This document shows positions 1 to 9,261 of a stretch of 16,432 nucleotides of DNA, in pieces. The notes under the pieces were generated by a model that saw only the letters and a program-made list of their open reading frames with translations, had not been told where the DNA came from and searched no databases. Position numbers and translations under genes: made by a program. Origin of the DNA: Massilia sp. UBA2604 (GTDB taxonomy: Bacteria; Pseudomonadota; Gammaproteobacteria; Burkholderiales; Burkholderiaceae_D); contig DDKG01000137.1 of the NCBI GenBank assembly GCA_002339265.1, positions 7,955 through 24,386 of the forward strand. The letters are read 5' to 3'. Numbering within the stretch: the first letter of the stretch is position 1; each line of letters opens with the position of its first letter.

Positions 1-882
1 GCCCACGCCTACATCGACGCCAACGGCGCGCCGATCGTCATCAAGGCCGACGGCCTGGCGGCCGGCAAGGGCGTGGTGGTCGCGATGTCGCTGGAAGAAG
101 CCCACGCTGCGGTCGACCACATGCTGTCGGATAACGCCTTCGGCGACGCCGGCGCCCGCATCGTGATCGAGGAGTTCCTGGCCGGCGAAGAAGCCAGCTT
201 CATCGTCATGTGCGACGGCAAGAACGTACTGGCGCTGGCCACCAGCCAGGACCACAAGCGCCTGAAGGACCACGACCAGGGCCCGAACACGGGCGGCATG
301 GGCGCCTACTCGCCGGCGCCGATCGTGACGCCATCGATGCATGCGCGCGTGATGCGCGAGATCATCAACCCGACCATCCAGGGCATGGCGCGCGACGGCA
401 TCCCGTTCACCGGCTTCCTGTACGCCGGCCTGATGATCGACGCCGACGGCAACCCGCGCACGCTCGAGTTCAACTGCCGCATGGGCGACCCGGAAACCCA
501 GCCGATCATGGCGCGCCTGAAGAGCGACTTCGCCACCGTGCTGGAACACGCCTGCAACGGCACCCTCGACACGGTCGAGCTGGAATGGGACCGCCGCACC
601 GCCGTGGGCGTCGTGATGGCTGCCGCCGGCTATCCGGACAGCCCGCGCAAGGGCGACATCATCGACGGCATCCCGCCAGAAGTGCCGGAATGCGTCACCT
701 TCCACGCCGGCACCAAACTCGTGGACGGCAAGCTGCAGACCAGCGGCGGCCGCGTGCTGTGCGTGGTGGGCCTGGGCGACAGCGTCAAGATGGCGCAGAA
801 GCAGGCGTATGAAACCGTCGAGAAGATCCATTTCAATGGCGCGCAGTACCGGCGCGACATCGGCTGGCGCGGTGTGAAGTAA
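1..882 (+). CDS. purD: Phosphoribosylamine-glycine ligase (GAR synthetase), 3' part
   Basis: The frame is open from base 1 and ends at TAA 880-882, so the window holds about 293 C-terminal residues. The family is usually about 420-430 residues, so roughly the first 130 lie upstream. PurD is a cytosolic ATP-grasp enzyme that joins phosphoribosylamine and glycine to give GAR, the second step of purine synthesis. Visible family motifs are [14 protein letters not shown] (ATP-grasp loop) near the start, [20 protein letters not shown] in the middle, and [13 protein letters not shown], which carries the metal-binding Glu/Asn region. The C-terminal domain ends in a GWRGVK tail. An intrinsic terminator about 45 bases downstream separates it from hemF, so it is probably the last gene of its own transcript. 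Confidence 0.96.
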   Translation, partial: AHAYIDANGAPIVIKADGLAAGKGVVVAMSLEEAHAAVDHMLSDNAFGDAGARIVIEEFLAGEEASFIVMCDGKNVLALATSQDHKRLKDHDQGPNTGGMGAYSPAPIVTPSMHARVMREIINPTIQGMARDGIPFTGFLYAGLMIDADGNPRTLEFNCRMGDPETQPIMARLKSDFATVLEHACNGTLDTVELEWDRRTAVGVVMAAAGYPDSPRKGDIIDGIPPEVPECVTFHAGTKLVDGKLQTSGGRVLCVVGLGDSVKMAQKQAYETVEKIHFNGAQYRRDIGWRGVK

Positions 883-927
883 CAGCGTCTTCCGTCTTTC
901 CCAACCAACGCCAGATGTAAGCATTCG

Positions 928-956
928 GTGGGCCGGTGTACAATCGGCCCACTTTT
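928..956 (+). terminator. Intrinsic terminator after purD
   Basis: A perfect 8-bp stem (GTGGGCCG 928-935 and CGGCCCAC 945-952) encloses a 9-base loop and is followed directly by TTTT 953-956. It lies 45 bases past the purD stop and fits a Rho-independent terminator with a short U-tract. The loop also holds a promoter -10 for hemF, so the element may have two roles. Confidence 0.65.
939..944 (+). promoter_or_regulatory. Candidate -10 element for the hemF operon
   Basis: TACAAT matches TATAAT at five of six positions and sits in the loop of the purD terminator. Transcription would start near 951, giving a leader of about 28 bases before hemF. No good -35 is visible 16-18 bases upstream, so the call depends on the -10 and on spacing. 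Confidence 0.45.
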
Positions 957-978
957 CATTCCCAGTCGGTCAATCTTC

Positions 979-1890
979 ATGTCTTCCCCCAATCCCGCCG
1001 CCATCAAGGCCTGGCTGCTCGAGCTCCAGGCGCGCATCGTCCACGGTCTCGAACAGGTCGACGGCAAACCGTTCCTGCGCGAAGAATGGCAGCGCCCCGA
1101 AGGCGGCGGCGGCATCTCGCGCCTGATCGAGGAAGGCAACGTCCTCGAACGCGGCGGCGTGAACTTCTCGCACGTGCGCGGCGCCGCCCTGCCGCCGTCG
1201 GCCACCGCCGTGCGTCCCGAGCTGGCGGGCCGCGCCTGGGAAGCGATGGGCGTGTCGCTGGTTCTGCATCCGCGTAACCCCTACGCGCCGACGGTGCACA
1301 TGAACGTGCGCTTTTTCGAGGCGACCGCGCCCGGCAAGGACCCGGTCTGGTGGTTCGGCGGCGGCATGGACTTGACCCCGTACTACGGCGAAGCCGAGGA
1401 TGCGCGCCACTTCCACCAGGTCTGCCACGACGCGCTGGCGCCGTACGGCAGCGAGCTCTACCCGCGCTGCAAGACCTGGTGCGACGACTACTTCTACCTG
1501 AAGCACCGCAAGGAACCGCGCGGCGTGGGCGGCATCTTCTTCGACGATTTCAACGAGCTCGGCTTCGAGCAGTCGTATGCCATGGTGCGGACCGTGGGCG
1601 AGCGCTTCCTGGACGCCTATCTGCCGATCCTGCAGCGCCGCAAGGACCAGCCGTATGGCGAACGCGAGCGCGACTTCCAGGCCTACCGGCGCGGCCGCTA
1701 CGTCGAGTTCAACCTGGTGTGGGACCGCGGCACGTTGTTCGGCCTGCAGTCGGGCGGACGCACCGAGGCGATCCTGATGTCGATGCCGCCGATCGTCAAA
1801 TGGCGCTACGACTGGCATCCCGAACCCGGCAGCCCTGAAGCGCGGCTGTATTCCGACTTCCTGGTACACCGGGACTGGCTGGCGCCGTGA
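979..1890 (+). CDS. hemF: Oxygen-dependent coproporphyrinogen-III oxidase
   Basis: HemF performs the O2-dependent oxidative decarboxylation of coproporphyrinogen III to protoporphyrinogen IX in heme synthesis, as a soluble homodimer. The protein has 303 residues, against 299 in E. coli. The family signature runs from [17 protein letters not shown] into VGGIFFD at about residues 166-190. TVHMN (105-109, with the conserved His107) and [13 protein letters not shown] are also present. ATG 979 is chosen because [13 protein letters not shown] aligns with the family N-terminus. An in-frame GTG at 928 lies inside the terminator stem and would add residues with no family match. No clear Shine-Dalgarno sequence is visible. 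The TGA overlaps the nadD start by four bases (GTGA), suggesting coupled translation. Confidence 0.97.
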   Translation: MSSPNPAAIKAWLLELQARIVHGLEQVDGKPFLREEWQRPEGGGGISRLIEEGNVLERGGVNFSHVRGAALPPSATAVRPELAGRAWEAMGVSLVLHPRNPYAPTVHMNVRFFEATAPGKDPVWWFGGGMDLTPYYGEAEDARHFHQVCHDALAPYGSELYPRCKTWCDDYFYLKHRKEPRGVGGIFFDDFNELGFEQSYAMVRTVGERFLDAYLPILQRRKDQPYGERERDFQAYRRGRYVEFNLVWDRGTLFGLQSGGRTEAILMSMPPIVKWRYDWHPEPGSPEARLYSDFLVHRDWLAP

Positions 1891-2573
1891 CCGCGACCGC
1901 CGGCGCGCCGGTGCGCAACCGCTGCATCGCCGTCCTCGGCGGCAGCTTCGATCCGGTGCACCAGGGTCACGTCGCGCTGGCGCAGCTGTTCAGCCGCCTG
2001 TTGCGCCCCGACGCCTTGCGCATCCTGCCGGCCGGCCAGCCGTGGCAAAAGAACGGCCTGCAAGCCAGCGACGCCGACCGGGTCGCGATGCTGGAGCTGG
2101 CCTTCGAAGCGTTGAAAAGCCCGAGCCTGCCGGTCACGATCGATCTGCAGGAAATCGAAAGAAAGACCCCGACCTACACGGTCGAAACCCTGCGCGCGCT
2201 GCGCAATGAGCTGGGCCCGCGCACCTCGATCGTGTTCCTGATGGGGGCCGACCAGTTGCGCAAGCTCGACAGCTGGAACGAGTGGCGCGAACTGTTCGCC
2301 CTTGCCAACCTGGGCGTGGCGACACGTCCCGGCTACGACCTGGCGCAGGAAGCATTGCCACCTGTGGTGGCCCAAGAACTGTCGACGCGGCTTGCAACGC
2401 CCGACACCGTGCGCCTGCTGGCGCATGGAAAAGTCTGCCTTGCGCCGACGCTGGATGTGGACCTCTCGTCCAGCCAGCTCCGTGCGGCCTTGCAATCCGG
2501 CGCGGATGCAAGCGCGCTCGGGATGGCGCAAGTGCTAGACTATATTCAACAACATAACCTGTACAAAAACTAA
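1887..2573 (+). CDS. nadD: Nicotinate-nucleotide adenylyltransferase
   Basis: NadD transfers AMP from ATP to nicotinate mononucleotide, forming deamido-NAD in NAD synthesis. The 228-residue protein has the nucleotidyltransferase motif [11 protein letters not shown] (residues 18-28, the (T/H)xGH ATP site), [12 protein letters not shown] in the middle, and [11 protein letters not shown] near the C-terminus, equivalent to the ISSTxIR motif. It starts with GTG 1887, which overlaps the hemF TGA, and its TAA 2571-2573 overlaps the rsfS ATG by one base (TAATG). The 17 residues before the motif are slightly longer than in many family members, but no better start lies between. The nadD-rsfS-rlmH order is widely conserved in proteobacteria. 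Confidence 0.96.
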   Translation: MTATAGAPVRNRCIAVLGGSFDPVHQGHVALAQLFSRLLRPDALRILPAGQPWQKNGLQASDADRVAMLELAFEALKSPSLPVTIDLQEIERKTPTYTVETLRALRNELGPRTSIVFLMGADQLRKLDSWNEWRELFALANLGVATRPGYDLAQEALPPVVAQELSTRLATPDTVRLLAHGKVCLAPTLDVDLSSSQLRAALQSGADASALGMAQVLDYIQQHNLYKN

Positions 2574-3292
2574 TGGATATCAAGAAACTGCAAACCCTCG
2601 TCGTCGACGCCCTGGAAGACGTGAAGGGCCAGGACATCGTCCTGTTCGACACGACCCACCTGACCAGCCTGTTCGACCGCATCGCCGTCGTCTCGGGCAC
2701 GTCGAATCGCCAGACCAAGGCGCTGGCCGCTTCGGTGCGCGACAAGGTCAAGGCGGCGGGCGGCGACGTGGTCGGCCTGGAAGGCGAAGACACCGGCGAA
2801 TGGGTGCTGGTCGACCTGGGCGACATGATCGTCCACATCATGCAGCCGGCCATCCGCCAGTACTACCGCCTCGAAGAAATCTGGGGCGAGAAGCCGGTCA
2901 AGCTGGGCGCCGCCAAGCGCAAGTCGACCGCCGAAGGCATCGAAGCCGACGCCGTCAAGCCGAAGTCGAAGCACCTGGCCGCCAACCAGGCGCAAGAAGA
3001 CGCCAAGCCGGTCAACGAGCGCAAGCCGGCCGCCAAGCGCGCGACCAAGGCAGCCGCCGCCGAGCCAGCTGCCAGGAAGCCGGCCGCCAAGAAGGCCGCC
3101 GCCAAGGCAGTCCCGACCGGCAAGACCGTGAAGGTCGCGCCGAGCAAGACCGAAGTCGCCGCCGTCGAAGCGACCAAGGCCAAGCCGCCGAAGCGCGTGA
3201 GCAAGGCTGCCGCACCGAAGGCCGCACCGGCCGCTGAAGCTGCCGCGCCGGTCAAGAAGGTGATCCGCCGCATCAAGAAAGATGTCGAGTAA
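2573..3292 (+). CDS. rsfS: Ribosome silencing factor RsfS with long Ala/Lys/Pro tail
   Basis: RsfS (Iojap/DUF143 family) binds ribosomal protein L14 and blocks 30S-50S joining when nutrients are scarce. Residues 1 to about 110 form the whole conserved domain, including VVSGTSNRQTKALA, GEWVLVDLGDMIVHIM and YYRLEEIW. Typical family members are about 105-150 residues, while this one has 239. The extra 125 or so residues are low-complexity, rich in Ala, Lys and Pro, with runs such as KPAAKKAAAKA resembling histone-H1-like tails, and end in VKKVIRRIKKDVE. The tail is in the same frame with no stop or frameshift sign. The start is the ATG overlapping the nadD stop. The domain assignment is firm. 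The tail may bind RNA or be a disordered linker. Confidence 0.93.
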   Translation: MDIKKLQTLVVDALEDVKGQDIVLFDTTHLTSLFDRIAVVSGTSNRQTKALAASVRDKVKAAGGDVVGLEGEDTGEWVLVDLGDMIVHIMQPAIRQYYRLEEIWGEKPVKLGAAKRKSTAEGIEADAVKPKSKHLAANQAQEDAKPVNERKPAAKRATKAAAAEPAARKPAAKKAAAKAVPTGKTVKVAPSKTEVAAVEATKAKPPKRVSKAAAPKAAPAAEAAAPVKKVIRRIKKDVE

Positions 3293-3337
3293 GATGCAGG
3301 ATAAGATGCAGTGCATGTTGCGCAGCAAGGGCGCTGC

Positions 3338-3808
3338 ATGCAGTTGATCATTGCCGCGGTCGGCCACAAGATGCCGGCCTGGATCGAATCCGGCTTCACC
3401 GAGTACACGAAGCGCATGCCGCCCGAGCTGCGCATCGTGCTCAAGGAGATCAAGCCGGTCGAGCGCTCCGGCAGCAAGACCGCCGCCACCGCGATGGCGC
3501 TCGAGCGCGAGCGCATCGAAGCGGCCCTGCCGAAGGGCGTGCGCATCATCGCCCTCGATGAGCGCGGCAAGGACCTGACCAGCGTCGGTCTGTCGCAACA
3601 ACTGGAAACCTGGCAGCGCGACGGCCGCGACACCGCCTTCCTGATCGGCGGGGCCGACGGCCTCGATCCCGAACTGAAGGCGCGCGCCGAAGGGCTGATC
3701 CGCATCTCCAGCATGACCCTGCCGCACGGAATCGTCCGGGTCATGCTGGCGGAACAGCTCTACCGCGCCTGGTCGATCACCCAGAACCATCCTTACCACC
3801 GGGTCTGA
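3338..3808 (+). CDS. rlmH: 23S rRNA (pseudouridine1915-N3)-methyltransferase
   Basis: RlmH is a SPOUT-class SAM-dependent enzyme that methylates pseudouridine 1915 in helix 69 of 23S rRNA on assembled 70S ribosomes. The 156-residue length matches the family (155 in E. coli). [15 protein letters not shown] is the typical N-terminus. FLIGGADGL (about residues 101-109) and [20 protein letters not shown] form the trefoil-knot SAM site, and the C-terminus NHPYHRV carries the conserved Tyr-His-Arg. ATG 3338 is preferred over an in-frame start at 3311 because it matches the family start and has AAGG 3327-3330 seven bases upstream. A 45-base gap with a tandem 10-bp repeat (TAAGATGCAG at 3290 and 3302) separates it from rsfS. 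Confidence 0.96.
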   Translation: MQLIIAAVGHKMPAWIESGFTEYTKRMPPELRIVLKEIKPVERSGSKTAATAMALERERIEAALPKGVRIIALDERGKDLTSVGLSQQLETWQRDGRDTAFLIGGADGLDPELKARAEGLIRISSMTLPHGIVRVMLAEQLYRAWSITQNHPYHRV

Positions 3809-3836
3809 ACCGGCCCGGAAGCGAACAAGAACAGCG

Positions 3837-4454
3837 ATGAAAAACCAGCACAATAAAATCTATCTCGCTTCCAAAAGCCCGCGCCGGCGCGAACTGCTGC
3901 GCCAGATCGGGGTCGACTTCGAACTGATGCTGCTGCGCAGCGACCCGGGCCGCGTGGTCGACGTCAGCGAAGATGTGCTGCCAGGCGAAGACGTCCACCA
4001 CTACGTGGCGCGCGTGGCGAGAGCGAAAGGCGCGTTCGCCTTCAACCTCCTGCTGCAGCGGCGCCAGCCGCTGCGCCCGGTCCTGACGGCCGACACCACC
4101 GTCACCATCGACGGCGAGATCCTGGGCAAGCCAGCCGATAACCGAGAAGCGGTCGCCATGCTGGAGCGCCTGTCCGGACGCACCCACCAGGTGCTGACCT
4201 CGGTGGCCGTGCACTCCCAGCACGTGGCCGAGCAGGTCACGCAGGTGTCGAACGTGCGCTTCGCCACCCTGACCCCGGCCCAGATCAAGGCCTATTGCGC
4301 CACCCTGGAACCCTATGACAAGGCCGGCGCCTACGGCATCCAGGGCCCGGCGGCGCTGTTCATCGAGCACATCGAGGGCAGCCATTCGGGCATCATGGGA
4401 TTGCCGCTGTTCGAGACGGCTTGTCTGCTGCGCAAGGCGGGGCTGGCGATCTGA
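3837..4454 (+). CDS. maf: Maf-family nucleoside triphosphate pyrophosphatase (YhdE-like)
   Basis: Maf proteins hydrolyse non-canonical or excess nucleotides to monophosphates and pyrophosphate, and the YhdE subgroup acts on dTTP, UTP and modified pyrimidine triphosphates. The 205-residue protein shows the SPRR motif (residues 14-17) in the N-terminal LASKSPRRRELL. It also has TADTTVTIDG, with Asp86 as the likely catalytic base, LSGRTHQVLTSVAV, and DKAGAYGIQG (from residue 161), followed by GLPLFET. The DKAGAYGIQG form fits the YhdE rather than the YceF subgroup, by memory of the E. coli proteins. It follows rlmH after 28 bases and is probably in the same transcript. A short Lys-Asn N-terminus precedes the first strand. 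Confidence 0.93.
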   Translation: MKNQHNKIYLASKSPRRRELLRQIGVDFELMLLRSDPGRVVDVSEDVLPGEDVHHYVARVARAKGAFAFNLLLQRRQPLRPVLTADTTVTIDGEILGKPADNREAVAMLERLSGRTHQVLTSVAVHSQHVAEQVTQVSNVRFATLTPAQIKAYCATLEPYDKAGAYGIQGPAALFIEHIEGSHSGIMGLPLFETACLLRKAGLAI

Positions 4455-4485
4455 TTCCCTGCTTCGGCCCCAGGGCCGGCGCGTG

Positions 4486-4491
4486 TATCAT
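4486..4491 (+). promoter_or_regulatory. Possible -10 element for rng
   Basis: TATCAT in the 68-base maf-rng gap matches TATAAT at five of six positions and has a leading GTG, as in the hemF -10. It would start transcription about 25 bases before the rng ATG. The CGGCCC/GGGCCG arms just upstream (near 4465-4478) leave only a 2-base loop and have no T-tract, so they do not look like a terminator. Evidence is weak. Confidence 0.3.
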
Positions 4492-4522
4492 GTCACCCTG
4501 AACAATACGCACGGCAGGGTCC

Positions 4523-5986
4523 ATGAACGAAGACATCCTCATCAACATCACACCGCAGGAAACGCGCGTGGCGCTGGTCCTGCAGGGCGCGGTACAGGAG
4601 CTGCACATCGAGCGCACGCTCACGCGCGGGTTGGCGGGGAACGTCTATCTGGGCAAGGTCGTGCGCGTGCTGCCGGGGATGCAGTCGGCCTTCATCGACA
4701 TCGGCCTGGAACGCGCCGCCTTCCTGCACGTGGCCGACATCTGGGAAGCGCGCAGCCATGACGGCGGCAACGCCCCGCCCACCCCGATCGAAAAGCTGCT
4801 GTTCGACGGCCAGGTGCTGACCGTGCAGGTCATCAAGGACCCGATCGGCACCAAGGGCGCGCGCCTGTCCACCCAGATCTCGATCGCCGGCCGCATGCTG
4901 GTGTACCTGCCGCAAGACCACCACATCGGCATCTCGCAAAAGATCGAGAAGGAAGCCGAGCGCGAACGCCTGCGCGCGCATCTGCAAAGCCTGCTGCCGG
5001 CCGAGGAAAAAGGCGGCTACATCGTGCGCACGATGGCCGAGGAAGCCTCGAGCGACGACATCGCGGCCGACGTCGACTACCTGCGCAAGACCTGGGGCGC
5101 CATCGTGCAGGGTGCGCGCACCCTGCCGCCCACCACCCTGCTGTACCAGGACCTGAGCCTGGCCCAGCGCGTGCTGCGCGACTTCGTGCACGACGAAACG
5201 GCCAGCATCCAGGTCGACTCGCGCGAGAACTTCCTGAAACTGGCCGAATTCGCCCAGGTCTACACCCCGAGCGTGCTGTCGCGCATGGCGCACTACACCG
5301 GCGAGCGGCCGCTGTTCGACCTGTACGGCGTGGAAGAGGAAATCCTGCGCGCCCTCGGCCGCCGCGTGGACCTCAAGTCCGGCGGCTACCTGATCGTCGA
5401 CCAGACCGAGGCGATGACGACCATCGACGTCAATACCGGCGGCTATGTCGGCGGACGCAACTTCGCCGACACGATTTTCAAGACCAACCTGGAAGCGGCG
5501 CACGCCATTGCGCGCCAGCTGCGCCTGCGTAACCTGGGTGGCATCATCATCCTCGACTTCATCGACATGGAGAACAACGAGCACCGCAACGCGGTGCTGG
5601 CCGAGCTGAAGAAGACCCTGGCGCGCGACCGCACCAAGGTGTCGGTCAGCAGCTTCTCGGCCCTGGGCCTGGTCGAGATGACCCGCAAGCGCACCCGCGA
5701 ATCGCTGGCCCACATCCTGTGCGAACCGTGCCCGGCCTGCTCGGGCAAGGGGCAGGTGAAAACCAGCCGCACGATCTGCTACGAGATCCTGCGCGAACTG
5801 CTGCGCGAAGCCAAGCAGTTCAACCCGCGCGAATTCCGCATCGTCGCCTCGCAAGAGGTGATCGACCTGTTCCTGGAAGAAGAATCGCAGCACCTGGCCA
5901 TGCTGGGCGACTTCATCGGCAAGCGTATTTCGCTGCAGGTGGAGAAGGGGTACCACCAGGAACAGTACGACGTCATTTTGATGTGA
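4523..5986 (+). CDS. rng: Ribonuclease G
   Basis: RNase G is the single-strand endonuclease that matures the 5' end of 16S rRNA and helps mRNA decay. The 487 residues match E. coli RNase G (489), and the long C-terminal scaffold of RNase E is absent. The order is an N-terminal strand and S1 domain (from GNVYLGKVVRVLPGMQSAF), a 5'-sensor/RNase-H-like region, then the DNase-I-like catalytic domain. Catalytic Asp302 lies in TIDVNTGGYVG and Asp345 in ILDFIDM, one residue off the RNase E Asp303/Asp346 pair. The Zn-link cysteines are Cys403 and Cys406 (CPAC). All catalytic residues are intact. ATG 4523 has AGGG 4516-4519 close upstream. Its position after maf is common in betaproteobacteria. Confidence 0.96.
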   Translation: MNEDILINITPQETRVALVLQGAVQELHIERTLTRGLAGNVYLGKVVRVLPGMQSAFIDIGLERAAFLHVADIWEARSHDGGNAPPTPIEKLLFDGQVLTVQVIKDPIGTKGARLSTQISIAGRMLVYLPQDHHIGISQKIEKEAERERLRAHLQSLLPAEEKGGYIVRTMAEEASSDDIAADVDYLRKTWGAIVQGARTLPPTTLLYQDLSLAQRVLRDFVHDETASIQVDSRENFLKLAEFAQVYTPSVLSRMAHYTGERPLFDLYGVEEEILRALGRRVDLKSGGYLIVDQTEAMTTIDVNTGGYVGGRNFADTIFKTNLEAAHAIARQLRLRNLGGIIILDFIDMENNEHRNAVLAELKKTLARDRTKVSVSSFSALGLVEMTRKRTRESLAHILCEPCPACSGKGQVKTSRTICYEILRELLREAKQFNPREFRIVASQEVIDLFLEEESQHLAMLGDFIGKRISLQVEKGYHQEQYDVILM

Positions 5987-6003
5987 GCCCTGGCCGGCAG
6001 GGC
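5987..6003 (+). other. Hairpin directly after the rng stop
   Basis: GCCCTG 5987-5992 and CAGGGC 5998-6003 form a perfect 6-bp stem with a 5-base loop, starting at the base after TGA. No T-tract follows, so it is not a classical intrinsic terminator. It could block 3' exonucleases or be chance. Confidence 0.3.
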
Positions 6004-6062
6004 ATCCAGTTCGGCAAGGTCCGCGTAGTTCACTACTCGACGACCAACCGAAGAGGAAACCC

Positions 6063-6590
6063 ATGCACCGCCTGCTCCATCCCGTCCTGCTGACTGCCTC
6101 CCTCGCCCTCGCCTGCCCGGCGTCGGTCTTCGCGCACGATGCGCCACCTGTATCCCCGGCCCGCGGGCTCACCATCGGCGGCGGCGTCGAACGCGTCCTG
6201 ACCCTGGACGTCGAGGCCTTGCGCAAACGCCCATCGACCGAGCTGGCCCAGGTGCGCGTGGCCGGCAAGTTCGGCAGCAAGAGCGTCGTGCGCGGCGTCC
6301 GCCTGCGCGACCTGCTGAAGGAAGCCGGCATCGTCACCGTCGACAACAACACGGTCAAGAAGCTGGCCATCATCGCCAGCGCCGACGACAAATACGCCGT
6401 GGTGTTTTCGTGGAACGAATTGTTCAACCTGAGTGCCGGCGAGAACGTGCTGGTGCTGTTCGAGCGCGACGGCCAGCCGCTGCCCCATGCCGAAGGGCCG
6501 CTGGCGCTCCTGTCCGCAGACGACCTGCGCACCGGCCCGCGCCACGTCAAGTGGCTGCGCTCGATCGAGGTGCGTCAAGTCATTGAATAA
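6063..6590 (+). CDS. Exported small molybdopterin-oxidoreductase-like (SUOX-fold) protein
   Basis: The 175-residue protein has a Sec signal peptide (MHRLLHPVLLTASLALACPA, likely cut after SVFA, residue 24), so the mature protein is periplasmic. The rest resembles the small molybdopterin-binding oxidoreductase domain (PF00174-like). It has RVAGKFGSKSVVRGVRLRDLLKEAG, a YAVVFSWNELF strand, a GPLALLSADD turn and a closing KWLRSIEVRQV strand. In catalytic sulfite-oxidase-type enzymes a Cys ligates Mo. Here the only Cys is residue 18 in the signal peptide, so the mature form cannot provide that ligand. It may bind pterin without redox chemistry, or have another role. ATG 6063 has AGAGGA at 6052-6057 five bases upstream. 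Exact function is unknown, and the fold call rests on pattern recall. Confidence 0.75.
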   Translation: MHRLLHPVLLTASLALACPASVFAHDAPPVSPARGLTIGGGVERVLTLDVEALRKRPSTELAQVRVAGKFGSKSVVRGVRLRDLLKEAGIVTVDNNTVKKLAIIASADDKYAVVFSWNELFNLSAGENVLVLFERDGQPLPHAEGPLALLSADDLRTGPRHVKWLRSIEVRQVIE

Positions 6591-6596
6591 TATGCA

Positions 6597-6633
6597 ATAG
6601 TTCGTACCTATCGTCTTGATAGAAATAATTTGA
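6597..6633. promoter_or_regulatory. Probable OxyR-binding site upstream of katE
   Basis: The spacing ATAG-N7-CTAT-N7-ATAG (6597-6600, 6608-6611, 6619-6622) reproduces the four-quarter-site OxyR pattern. The first half site also has the inner T and A of the consensus ATAGnTnnnAnCTAT. The fourth quarter-site (6630-6633, TTGA) does not match. It lies just after the stop of the upstream gene and 102-138 bases before the katE ATG, where an activator site is expected. No clear sigma-70 hexamer pair was found between it and the gene. TTGATG 6630-6635 with TGTCAT 6654-6659 at 18-bp spacing is the best candidate. Confidence 0.65.
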
Positions 6634-6734
6634 TGCTCTTATTGCACTGTGTGTGTCATCCCACAGTTCACCTCTTTATTGCTGGGCTAAGGTGTTGAGG
6701 CTATTGATTAACCCTACAACCAGCGAGGAAAAGG

Positions 6735-9146
<2,412 letters not shown>

Positions 9147-9157
9147 TCGATACCCAT

Positions 9158-9182
9158 GGTGGGAATAAGTTAGATTCCCACC
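9158..9182. promoter_or_regulatory. Perfect inverted repeat, candidate operator
   Basis: GGTGGGAAT (9158-9166) and ATTCCCACC (9174-9182) are perfect 9-base arms around a 7-base spacer, 11 bases after the katE stop. The right arm and spacer cover the place where a -35 would sit for the TATAAT at 9195-9200. The repeat could be a repressor or activator site for the zinc-ribbon gene, or a katE 3' hairpin. No T-tract follows it directly. Confidence 0.5.
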
Positions 9183-9194
9183 TGCGACGGTCGT

Positions 9195-9200
9195 TATAAT
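9195..9200 (+). promoter_or_regulatory. Consensus -10 (TATAAT) for the zinc-ribbon gene
   Basis: A perfect TATAAT precedes the gene by 61 bases. The best -35 is TAGATT at 9171-9176 (18-bp spacer), which is weak. The expected start near 9207 coincides with the first bases of the strong terminator hairpin, so the transcript would begin with that hairpin. Confidence 0.5.
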
Positions 9201-9207
9201 CGTCCAG

Positions 9208-9241
9208 CGGCGCCGCGCAGTTCGCGGCGCCGTTTTTTTTT
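9208..9241 (+). terminator. Strong intrinsic terminator
   Basis: Perfect 10-bp arms CGGCGCCGCG (9208-9217) and CGCGGCGCCG (9223-9232) with a 5-base loop are followed by nine T residues (9233-9241). It would end katE transcription 61 bases or more past the stop codon. A TATAAT lies just upstream, so the same element may act on the leader of the next gene. Confidence 0.85.
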
Positions 9242-9261
9242 CAACCAGCAGAAAGACTTCG

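Noticed and set aside
928..978. Upstream in-frame GTG start for hemF at 928
   Set aside because: It lies inside the terminator stem and the added residues have no match to the HemF N-terminus. ATG 979 fits the family length.
970..1869. Minus-strand open frame opposite hemF
   Set aside because: HemF signature motifs on the plus strand are unambiguous and the antisense product looks like codon-bias noise.
3290..3311. Tandem TAAGATGCAG copies between rsfS and rlmH as a regulatory repeat
   Set aside because: Only two 10-base copies at a 12-base period, the first including the rsfS stop codon. Too little to call a regulatory site.
4493..6550. Long minus-strand open frame opposite rng
   Set aside because: It is a GC-rich antisense shadow of rng and the next gene, with no recognisable domain and Ala/Gln/His-rich low-information composition.
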